This document shows, one piece after another, positions 11,505-20,773 of a stretch of DNA of 64,000 nt. Numbering within the stretch: the stretch's first letter is position 1; each line of letters begins with the position of its first letter. The stretch comes from Prosopocoilus inquinatus. Its lineage: Eukaryota > Arthropoda > Insecta > Coleoptera > Lucanidae. The position numbers and the translations under genes are program-made. The stretch spans positions 12,976,001 to 13,040,000 of the forward strand of contig CM069875.1 of the NCBI GenBank assembly GCA_036172665.1. The letters run 5' to 3'. The notes beneath the pieces are model-generated. The model was not told the origin of the DNA, ran no database searches, and saw only the letters and a list, made by a program, of their open reading frames with translations.

Positions 11505-12105
11505 AACTCGGAACCAACCGTGTATAAGCTGATGTCAATAAGAATAACTTTAAATGTCAAGTGTGAACGTAAGTTATACTCCGCCGAAATAAAAAACTGG
11601 TAAATAACTTATTTCCAAGGAAATAACAAAGCCCAAAAACTGTCTGCGAATTTGACCATTTTCTTTCGTGGAGATTACGATCCTCACTTGTTTTTCTTTC
11701 TTCTTGTCTGTGTTGTCCTTTTTTCTTTTGAACTTAGTGACCCAAGCCGTAACAAGATTGTGCTGAAGAAATTAACTTACATCACAGCTAGCACCTCAGT
11801 CGTGACGGGGAGGAAAATTTACTTAAATGCAAAAAAAATATTGAGCGCCATCTAATCTTAACCGAAGATGAGGATCAGGTCAATAAATCCGACGTTTGGC
11901 TTCGCCATGAAAGTCCTAAAGAAGGAGTTCGAACGAACCAAAACCGAGATGACATAAGTCAGAACCAACCGAGTAAAACCTAATATCACTGGGAACCAAT
12001 GGCGAAAACGCCAAGTGTGATGGTAATTTATAACTCTGCCGGAAAACAAGCTGACAAAAAACTTATTTCGCAGGAACACAAAAGGAGCACAAAAACGGAC
12101 CAAAC
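11505..12105. repeat. Diverged direct repeat, about 460-bp spacing
   Basis: About 140 bp at 11505-11645 (GAACCAACCG..., CAAGTGTGA, ACTTATTTC) reappears in diverged form at 11970-12105, in the same order and orientation. This suggests two old tandem copies of an unidentified element. Confidence 0.45.
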
Positions 12106-12461
12106 GCACAGTGGTCTAGAATGAATATTTAGCGCGAAATAATTCGAGAAATTAAGTCTTCATATTTCACGTAAATGAAAATAATTCTATTAATAAACAT
12201 CACAAAAAATTTGAAAAAAATGTAGAGAATATGAGACAAATAAAAAAGCTTTTTAAAAACGAGCTAAAAGAGTAATTTATTGACTTATTTGACGTTTCGC
12301 AATTATAATTATTTGAACAGATAAAATAGTAGGATAGACAAATTGAAGCGGGATTTGCTCCTAATAAGTCCCCCATGCAAGGCGGCCATGCTTGCTGTCA
12401 AGGATAATGAAAATTTTTAGAAAAATTTTGTGCAAATCGTTTTTGATTGCAGTGAAAACCT

Positions 12462-12524
12462 CGAGCAGTCTCTGGACAGCTGTTTCAGCCCTGCTTGGGG
12501 CTTCTTCAGCAGAGACGTAGCTCG
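12462..12524 (-). ncRNA. Type I hammerhead ribozyme candidate
   Basis: On the minus strand: stem I 5' side GAGC then GTCTCTG, core CTGAAGA, stem II AGCCC/GGGCT with loop CAAGCA, GAAA, a two-to-three-pair stem III CA-GC-TG, cleavage triplet GTC, then CAGAGAC, which pairs perfectly with GTCTCTG, and GCTC closing the distal stem. All invariant core positions are present. Minimal stem III is typical of Penelope-like and retrozyme hammerheads, which usually act as dimers. Confidence 0.75.
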
Positions 12525-12770
12525 ACATTTCCACTGCAAACAAGAACGACTTGTCCAATTTATTCGCAATTGCGATGTAAGAGTGATGAACAGATAAAAT
12601 AGCGACATATTACTATCGCTTTTTGACCTGACATTGCAGTAGGATAGACAAATTGAAGCGGGATTTGCTCCTAATAAGTCCCTCATGCAAGGCGGCCATG
12701 CTTGCTGCCAAGGATAATGAAAATTTTTAGAAAAATTTTGTGCAAATCGTTTTTGATTGCAGTGGAATGT

Positions 12771-12833
12771 CGAGCTACGTCTCTGCTGAAGAAGCCCCAA
12801 GCAGGGCTGAAACAGCTGTCCAAAGACTGCTCG
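12771..12833 (+). ncRNA. Type I hammerhead ribozyme candidate
   Basis: The core CTGAAGA is at 12786-12792, stem II at 12793-12797/12804-12808, GAAA at 12809-12812 and GTC at 12818-12820 (predicted cleavage after 12820). Stem I pairs GTCTCTG (12779-12785) with CAAAGAC (12821-12827) with one mismatch. It faces the minus-strand copy 250 bp away. Confidence 0.7.
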
Positions 12834-13235
12834 AGGTTTTCACTGCAATCAAAAACGATTTGCACAAAATTTTTCTAAAAATTTTCATTATCCTTGACAG
12901 CAAGCATGGCCGCCTTGCATGGGGGACTTATTAGGAGCAAATCCCGCTTCAATTTGTCTATCCTACTATTTTATCTGTTCAAATAATTATAATTGCGAAA
13001 CGTCAAATAAGTCAATAAATTACCCTTTTAGCTCGTTTTGCACAAAATTTTTCTTATAATTATTTGCTTTATCAAAAGTGAATAACGGAAATATAAACAA
13101 TTGAAATAAAAATCTTAACTTACAGTTCCCTATTACATGCTCATGTTCCCTATTACACACCTCACTCTGCATGTAAAACTAGGGTTTCCCCTATTAAATT
13201 ATTTGAAATCTATAATTTTAAAAATTAGACTCACA

Positions 13236-13490
13236 AAAAGGTAGGTCTCTGCAGATTTTGAAATGTTCTTTTTTATAATTAATGCATATTCAGAATACAA
13301 TATTTAAGATAGTAAATGCGTCTATTTGCGATTTTTCAACTTTTATTAATTTTTTAAAGAACGTTAAACATAACCAATATTATAACTACATTTACATAGA
13401 CCTGCTTAATGGATGTTAATAACAAGAACATTCGAAGTGATCAGAACTCTTTTTAAATAAAATATTATTGAATAAAAAGACAATTTCCGA
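13236..13490 (+). repeat. Copy of the internal repeat of the 38-42 kb hAT-like element
   Basis: This segment matches 38945-39065 followed directly by 41934-42065. Shared blocks are GGTAGGTCTCTGCAGATTTT, GTAAATGCGTCTAT and AACATAACCAATATTATAAC. It is the uninterrupted form and dates the 2.86 kb insertion in the other copy. No terminal repeats are visible here. Confidence 0.75.
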
Positions 13491-14990
13491 TTTCCAATTA
13501 GGTTCCGCAGAAAAACGGATGTACCATAAATAAAATATATGGTTCATTTGTTAAATTAGTTTTTATTTTTAAATGAATAAAATATGTGCATGAAGAATTA
13601 ATTTTATTAATTTAAAGAATTATTATTATATTATTTGTTCAGAACACAAGTAGTTGAATACACGCGTATCACTGTTCGTGTTTTGTATTCTTTTTTTTTT
13701 TTTTTGGGGGGGGGGATAGAAACACCCTAATAAATACCTAATCTATATGTATTTATGCTATTTACTGTAGCAATTGCCTGCCAACACCTGGACAACATCA
13801 AATAAACACAGAAATAATATGTTATGGCGAACTCAGTGGCTTTAAAATGTGTGACTGCTAAAAAAAGTTGGGAAACATTGTTTTAGAGTATAAAATTATT
13901 CGTTTATTATCTCTGTATGCTTTATATTTCTTGAAAATTTGTTTCATTACGAAAAAGAATTATTTAAGTAGAATTCATAATTATTTCGCGATAAAACTGC
14001 AATCCGGACCACTGCGCGACGTCGAGTTTTACAACCTAGTGTCGACGTAAGATAAATAATCTATTTAACTGCGAAACCAACGCAAAATACACAAACTCCA
14101 GGCCGACATGTTTAAATGAAGGCAATAATAACGCTAAAGTAGCGAACTCATAAAGATTTATTGCAGGAATGTCCATGAGGTGTATCAAAACTGTTGAGGA
14201 AAGAAGTTTGTCGTATTTTATTCTGCTGTTGGTAACTCTGCACGACATCGAGGAACAGGCACCCTCTATGCATGATGTCACTAGTTACAAGTACGAACGT
14301 ACAGCGTACATGCTGTGTGCAGGTCATGTTGTATACTGAGTGTCTCATAACATACGCAGGAGATTAAAAGAGTAGCTAGAGGAGCTCAAATTAAAGCTTT
14401 TTTTCTTAATAAACTTTTGTTAAAAAATCAATAACCAAAAAGTTATAAAAGGTTAAAATGAAATTAATTAAGAAGCAAAAGTTAATATCTGCTTAATATT
14501 TTACGTTATAAATTCAAGTCTTGAGTATTTAAGAGTTTAGTGAATAGTGCATTGTATGTAGACACGTAAATATTAAGGGTTTTTAATTTTTTTTTATATC
14601 CAAAAACGACTTTTCATATTGCTGAGAAGCGCTGATTATATAAAACAAAACAAAAAAATACGCCATAGACATTTTGTGAATGGTGGTTTTGTTAAATTTA
14701 GAGTACATTTTACAATAAAGTTACAGTTTGTGAATTAAGTTTTATTAATTATGAATGATATAGGTGAAGAAATTAAGAAAGTTAAACGGCTGTAACTTTC
14801 TAATTATTGGGTTTTGATCAAAAGCGAGACACCTAGTATACTGTAACTGAACACTAACTCACATGTTCAAAGCGCTATTTTTGTATCCAAATACACTAAT
14901 CGAAGCAAGTAGAGTGTTGTGCGCTTTATATAAACCCACTGCATCAACAGGTTATGTGCCCAGTTTAACAAAAAACCAAAACACTTGATG
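13491..14990. other. Non-coding; homopolymer T/G run, otherwise nothing recognised
   Basis: It includes a run of 15 T followed by 10 G at 13691-13715, a likely site of sequencing or assembly error. No gene, LTR or terminal repeat is supported in the rest. Confidence 0.4.
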
Positions 14991-15067
14991 TGATGTGGTC
15001 GTGAGTACAAAAGACGCCAAAGTTGCGCGTAACTTTTCTCGTATCGCAAAGAGAGTGAGATACCGCG

Positions 15068-16264
15068 AAAGATATGTGAGACAAGCTCAGTGCTATTCAC
15101 GAACACATTACACGAGTACAAAATATGGTAAACCAACTGAAAGATGTTGGCGAACAAGTGTCAGACGTGTCTATAAGGTCAAAAATTCTAGGAAGCCTAT
15201 CTTCGAAATACAGTGCCCTAGTTACAGCGTGGGACAGCGTTGACTCTGCCCAACAAACTTTTCACAACTTACAAGAGAGACTCATCAAGGAAGAGACACG
15301 TTTGACACAGCAAGACAACGAAACTTCGAACGCTCTGGCTGCCATGTCACTGCAAGAGAAAACAGTCACGAGAATCGGCGGGAAAAGACAGAAAAGGCAG
15401 TCACCTGAACGCTTCTACTGCAAGAAAATCAGACATATTAGTCGCAACTGCAGAAAGAAGAAAAGGGATTTAGAATGGAAGAAAAATAAATCGAGCAACA
15501 CACCGCGAAAATTCGACGAACACAATGCCCTTGTATCGGTAACGGAGAAACAGTCTGAAAGAAAAGACACACAGTTACAAAGAACACAGAAAGACGCCCA
15601 TGAGTGCTGGATAATCGACAGTGTTGCGTCGAGACACATCACCTTCAGAGAAGATTGGCTCTGCGAAGTGCAAGAGTGTCAGAATACAGACATCGTGCTG
15701 GGAAACAACAGTGTATGCCAAGTACGTGGAGTTGGGACGGTTCTAGTAAGAAAGTACGTAGATGGCCAATGGGGAAACGGAAGATTCGAAGGTGTTCTGT
15801 ACGTCCCAGAAAAATCCAAGCTCACTAATCCAAATGGTCGACAAGAACTCAGTGCACGGAGTAAAACTTTCAGACACCTTTGAATTTTTCTGTGAAGCTT
15901 GCCAGTGCCGCTTCACACAAACAGCCACACCAAAAGTCCACCGAACAACTGAAGTGAGAAACAGGTGGGTTCGAGCATGTATACTTTCTACATCAAAAAA
16001 ACGATGTTCTTGAGACCGACAGAGGTACAGAGCACTGCAACGAGGGGATGAAGGAGAGTATTTTCGCCTGCACGGCATTCAATTACAAACGACAGCACCA
16101 TACTGTCCTCAGCAAAATGGGAAATCGGAGCGAGAAAACCGCACGATGATCAAGAGCGCAAGATCAATGCTGAAAGCAAGAATTCTACCCCAGTACCTAT
16201 GGGCCGAAGCAGTAAACACGGCAGTGTACTCACTCAACCGCTCACCCTCAAGCAAGCACCCCGA
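15068..16264 (+). pseudogene. Ty1/copia polyprotein relic
   Basis: Fragments of a copia Gag-Pol in order: the Gag C-terminal half (about 15089-15360; IHEHITRVQNMVNQL), a damaged zinc knuckle (FYCKKIRHISRNC, first cysteine lost), the aspartic protease WIIDSVASRHIT (the family has DSGAS; here Gly is Val), the start of the GAG pre-integrase motif (CEACQC), and the integrase catalytic end (about 16071-16264; TAPYCPQQNGKSERENRTM ending in TGA). Frame changes occur near 15840-15900 and 16010. Most of the integrase core, reverse transcriptase and RNase H are missing, and no LTRs were found. Long dead. Confidence 0.88.
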
Positions 16265-16274
16265 AATATGAACT

Positions 16275-17461
16275 GTGGACGAAGAAAAAGCCGAATTCGT
16301 CACAAGCAGTATAGCTAGAGGGATCCTGGGACAGTTTGACCTTGAAAAAAATGCAGATGGCATGTGTCCATCCGAAGTGACCATCGTTGAAAGTCTTCCC
16401 CTAAGTTAGGGGACTGGTTTAAGAGGTGAAGAAGTTACCCCTTTAGTTTTTGAACCGACGAGGCCGTTGGAGAAAAATCTTTCGTTCTTGCAGCTCTGAA
16501 GAAAGTCAATGAAGTCATAATACCAGAAGAGGTTGTTGAGGAAAAAATAAATCCAACCCTCCGTTGAGTTCTTGAAGAAGGGTTGCAATTTTATCAAGCG
16601 TGTTCGTATAACGAATCAGTGTACTTTGAAAAATGTGCAGATTCAGCAAAATTAGTCCAAGGGCTTCTTTTATCGAACCCACTTGTAGTGTGTTATATGT
16701 GTTTGTCAAAGAGCAAGCTTGCAAAAAATTTTATGAAATTTTTTACGTTTCTTTCTATAAATATTACAAGAAAATATTTTCAACGACAGTTTTTTCCCAT
16801 CAAACAACATGAAAATTAATTACGTGTACTCTTTGTAATTGTCATTTATGTTTTTTTTATGAAACTGCAAAACGTTGTACAACTAAATAATACGTAAATA
16901 TCAATAATTTATAAACTAAATTAAAAATGTTTAAATTTCGAAAGAAAAAACGAGATTGTTGTGCAACAAGGATAGATAGAAAAAAATCATTAATGTCGCT
17001 ACCTGAACACGAAGTGTGTCGATTTAGAACCTTAATGCAACATGCGCCGAACTACACTCTGTTGCTCGAAGTTCGAGGTACGAACAAGAAAGTGCAGTTT
17101 CCCTAACATCAAAACTTTTCGGTTTTCAATTGGACAATACCCTAAACATGACGGAAGTTTGAATTGAAGTTAGTTTGTTTCTTTTTGGGAATGGTTGTAG
17201 GTGAACAAGCAATTCTTCTTTTACAGGTTAAAAATGAGAATTTGTTGTTAAACAGTTCAAGTTATTCTTTATATTTTAAAAGTTGCGTTCGTTTGTCTCC
17301 GAAAATTTTTCTGCACGAAACTACGCTATACAACATGTGGCACTGTGCAAAACTACACCAATCTACGCTCAGTGTAACTTCGTGCAGTACAAACGAACAA
17401 GCCTAAATTTTGTCCGTGCAGCTATAACCGATACAAATTTTACAAATTACACTAACAGCTG
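16275..17461. other. Non-coding, nothing recognised
   Basis: Follows the copia relic; no reverse transcriptase motifs, LTR or other repeat could be supported. Confidence 0.4.
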
Positions 17462-17946
17462 TACAGGCTGGCCCAACGATGCATATTTCTTCTGTGAGGC
17501 TCATGGGAAAAAAATTAGGAAAAAAATCCATAAAGAATTTTATACTAGATAACACGCGGCACATTGTAAAATTATTTTGAACTATACTGAGTGATCAGAA
17601 AAATAGCGGTTCATGAAAACTATTTTTTTTTTTAATGGAACATCCTATATATTTTTAGATTTTTAGATATTTGGATGCGAAGCAGTGAGCTAATTACAAC
17701 GGTATAAATATACACTGTGTTGTATCGTTTTTCAGACAGGAAAATAGCATGTAAAACTAAATATTTGCAATTATTGGCTCTCTTGTAAATTTTAGAGCAA
17801 AACGGCAAGGAAAAATGTTGTTCGAAACATTAAAATGCACTTAATTTCATATTTAAAACTTTAAATTTCGCAGCCAGTTTTTTTTTTAAATGGCAAAAAT
17901 CTTAACAGTTTACTTAGTTTACTAACAAGGTAGCTTTGACCGAAAA

Positions 17947-18003
17947 ATACCATGCGAGCAACGGAATTTATAATTAGAGCAGGCTGTGGTATTTATCATA
18001 AGT
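17947..18003. repeat. 57-bp perfect repeat, copy 1
   Basis: Identical over 57 bp to 55993-56049, from ATACCATGCGAGCAACGG to TGGTATTTATCATAAGT. ATACCA and TGGTAT face each other near its borders. Flanking sequences differ. See copy 2. Confidence 0.85.
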
Positions 18004-18225
18004 AAAGTATTTAATTACTTGTAGTAAGTGACAACTTCAAAATTTGCAATTTTTGCACTTCTTCCGAGTGTTATAGTACTCCGGGGAATTATAATACTCT
18101 ATTATAATGATTACGAAACGGCAAGAGAAATCAAACCTTTCTACGTGCAAAATTTACAAATTTTGAAGTATATAAATATCTTAGAAAAATTTTGTGCAAA
18201 TCGTTTTTGATTGCAGTGAGAACCT

Positions 18226-18288
18226 CGAGCAGCCTCTGGACAGCTGTTTCAGCCCTGCTTGGGGCTTCTTCAGCAGAAACGTAGCTCG
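18226..18288 (-). ncRNA. Type I hammerhead ribozyme candidate
   Basis: The minus strand has the full core (CTGAAGA, AGCCC/GGGCT stem II, GAAA, CA-GC-TG, GTC). Stem I TTTCTG/CAGAGG has four Watson-Crick and two wobble pairs and continues through an internal loop into CGAGC/GCTCG. Confidence 0.75.
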
Positions 18289-18590
18289 ACATTCCCACTG
18301 CAGACCAAAAACGACTTGCCCAAATTATTCGCAAATGCGATGTAAGAATGATGAACATATAAAATAGCGACATCTTACTATCGCTTTTTGACCTAACATT
18401 GCAGTAGGATAGACAAATTGAAGCGGGATTTGCACCTAATGATTTGCAAATCCCGCTTCAATTTGTCTATCCTACTGCAATGTTAGGTCAAAAAGCGATA
18501 GTAAGATGTCGCTATTTTATATGTTCATCATTCTTACATCGCATTTGCGAATAAATTGGGCAAGTCGTTTTTGGTCTGCAGTGGGAATGT

Positions 18591-18653
18591 CGAGCTACGT
18601 TTCTGCTGAAGAAGCCCCAAGCAGGGCTGAAACAGCTGTCCAGAGGCTGCTCG
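18591..18653 (+). ncRNA. Type I hammerhead ribozyme candidate
   Basis: Same fold as 18226-18288 on the plus strand: distal stem CGAGC/GCTCG, internal loop, TTTCTG/CAGAGG, all invariant core bases, predicted cleavage after the GTC at 18638-18640. Outer flanks GCAGTG and CACTGC can extend stem I. Confidence 0.75.
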
Positions 18654-19093
18654 AGGTTCTCACTGCAATCAAAAACGATTTGCACAAAATTTTTCTAAAA
18701 TCTTTCATTATGCTTTGACAGCAAGCATGGCCGCCTTGCATGGGGGACTCATTAGGAGCAAATCCCGCTTCAATTTGTCTATCCTACTGCAATGTTAGGT
18801 CAAAAAGCGATAGTAAGATGTCGCTATTTTATATATATAAATATCCAAATATTTGTCGATCATTGCTAACTTGTTAGTAAACTAAGTGCATTTTTCAGAA
18901 GATTTTTGCCATTTTAAAGAAGAATGGCTGCAAATTTGAAAGTTCTAAATATGATATTAAGTGCATTTTAATATTCCGAACATTTTCCTTTGCCGTATTG
19001 CTCTAAAATTTACAAGAGAGCCAATAATTGCAAATATTTAGTTTTACATGCTATTTTGCTATGTCTGAAAAAGGATTCAACACAGTGTATATG

Positions 19094-19936
19094 GATTTCA
19101 TTGAACTATTTTCGTAAAATAATTTTTTTTCAAAGAAAAATTCTTCAAAAATTCAGTTAGTTTGAATATGAATTTCTAATTACTGAGATAACACAGACGA
19201 ACGAATATCTAACACGACATTTTCAGTACTTTGACCTTATGAAAATTTAAACAAAATTAAGATATCTTTTTACATTATACCGAGCGATCGATACTGATGA
19301 AACATTCGGTATTTCATTTTTTTAATGGAACGGCCTACTTATTTCAAAAGTAGATAGCACTTAAATGTAGCTACCTGCTGATATGAGGTTTATATACCTT
19401 TATTTTTAACAATTTCGTCACTAGAAATTTTATTTTTACAAGTATTTCAATGGCCGGTTTTCTAAACTAAATACCCAATGTTGCCACTTTCCTACCTAAA
19501 TTTGATCTTTTGAAGTCGATTTTTAGATCACTTGATCCTACTTTCAAAGATCTCTAATTTGAACTCCCCCGCGATAGGATTTATTTTAACAAAAATAATT
19601 TAAAAAGCCGACCATTCTAAAAAGAAATTTTCTAGTGACGAAAGTGTTAAAAATAAAGGTGTATAAGTTTATATCAGCAGATAGCTACATTTAAGTGCTA
19701 TCCATTTCTGAAAGAAAAAGTAGACCGTTCCATGAAAAAAAATGAGGTACCCAATGTTTCGTAATTATCGATTGCTCGGTATAATGCAAAAAGATATCTT
19801 AATTTTGTTTAAATTTTCATAAAGTCCTAAAAATGTGTTAGATTTTCGTTCGTCTGTGTTATCTCAGAAATTAATATTCAAATTGAATTTTTTAAGTTTT
19901 CTTAAAATTATTTTACGAAAACAATTCAAAGAAATC
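19094..19936. mobile_element. 843-bp foldback inserted in the right arm of the larger foldback
   Basis: The terminal repeats GATTTCATTGAACTATTTTC and the complement of the right end (GATTTCTTTGAATTGTTTTC) lead into arms of more than 300 bp. The arms share AACACAGACGAACGA-type blocks, TTAAGATATCTTTTT and TAGCTACATTTAAGTGCTA. The flanks TATATG (19088-19093) and AATATG (19937-19942) may be a target duplication. Removing it restores the outer foldback's arm. Confidence 0.7.
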
Positions 19937-20132
19937 AATATGTATTCATACCATTGTAATCAGCTCACTGCGGTGCATCCAAATATCTAAAAATATACAG
20001 ATTGTTCCATTAAAAAAATTATTTTCCATTTTTCTGATCACTCAAAATAATTTTACAATATGCCGCGTGTTGTCTAGTATAAAATTCTTTATCAAGAATC
20101 AGAAGAAGTACGCGTCGTTAGGTCACCCTGTA

Positions 20133-20773
20133 CAGCAAATTATGAAAACAAACTAAACACGAAATTCACTAAAAGTATTTATACAAATACATATCAAGAA
20201 CGAGTCGATATATTCAGACTAGGTAAAATGTAAATTTAAATTTTTTCGTAATTTCAGTCAAACATGGAATGGTCTGAGAAGTTAATTCGATACAATGTTC
20301 GCAGATTTAAGTGCCCAATCTTCTTAGATTCTTTATTTTTGCCACATTCTCACTAGTATAATCAAGACACACAGTGATTACAAATAAGTAAAGAATAAGA
20401 ATAAGTAAAGAATGACTGAAGTATTCACGAACGACCTTTTGACTTTCTAGTAGACCATGATTTTGTTTTGGTTACGTGCAGGTAATTTGATAGAAATCAA
20501 AATCTGACATTGTCAAAAATTATGAATCTCCCTATTTTGTAATAATGATCGTGTTAATGATTTTAAAGAATGCTTGTCGCGGTCGGTAACGATAAGGTTA
20601 AAGAAAATTAAATCATTCATAACATCTACTAGTGGGAGTTCCGTTTTTACCAAAAAAAAAATTCATGAAACTCTAACTCAATTTTCTGACGTCCATATTT
20701 TTTAGTGATACAAACAAAAATGCCGTCCTGACTTGGCTTACTCCGAAAGTCAAAAGATCACGAACACTTGTTA
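20133..20773. other. Non-coding, nothing recognised
   Basis: No supported gene or repeat border between the two foldbacks. Confidence 0.4.

Larger units (their letters stand above)
12257..13043. mobile_element. Palindromic retrozyme-like locus (310-bp units, two ribozymes)
   Basis: About 330-bp arms are reverse complements: 12257-12560 and 12760-13043, both ending outward in AATAATTATAATTGCGAAACG. The left side holds a minus-strand unit (GAAGCGGGATTTGCTC at 12345) and the start of a second (12655), a 310-bp period. At the TGCAGTG junction (about 12760) the orientation flips to plus. Each orientation holds one hammerhead motif. The conserved short translations here are a by-product of the ribozyme sequence, not a protein family. 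Confidence 0.75.
18181..18833. mobile_element. Retrozyme-like insertion with 12-bp target duplication and two ribozymes
   Basis: Flanked by the direct repeat TATATAAATATC (18169-18180 and 18834-18845). The left part is a minus-strand unit ending outward in TTAGAAAAATTTTGTG. The orientation flips near 18440, and two plus-strand unit starts follow at 18446 and 18758, a 312-bp period. The head-to-head arrangement is nearly palindromic. Units carry CTATTTTATATGTTCATC, a hammerhead, and the CATGGCCGCCTTGCATGGGG block. There is no open reading frame. Duplications of variable length fit target-primed retrotransposition. Confidence 0.8.
17462..20132. mobile_element. 2.7-kb foldback element with nested insertions
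   Basis: The ends read TACAGG...CACCCTGTA (17462 and 20132). The left arm (17462 to about 17945) pairs with two right-arm pieces (about 18865-19093 and 19937-20132) through AAAGAATTTTATACTAGA, GGATGC-AAGCAGTGAGCT and AGAGAGCCAATAATTGCAAA blocks. The right arm is split by a second foldback (19094-19936) and the centre by a ribozyme-bearing element (18181-18833). There is no coding capacity. The arms carry the GGAACA(C/T)CCTATAT-type motif shared with other foldbacks here. Confidence 0.8.

Noticed and set aside
12361..12934. Recurrent short open frames with SAEEAPSRAETAVQRLLEV-like translations (also near 18.2, 18.6 and 24.9 kb)
   Set aside because: They are translations of the hammerhead segment in several frames and orientations; sequence conservation follows base pairing, not codons.
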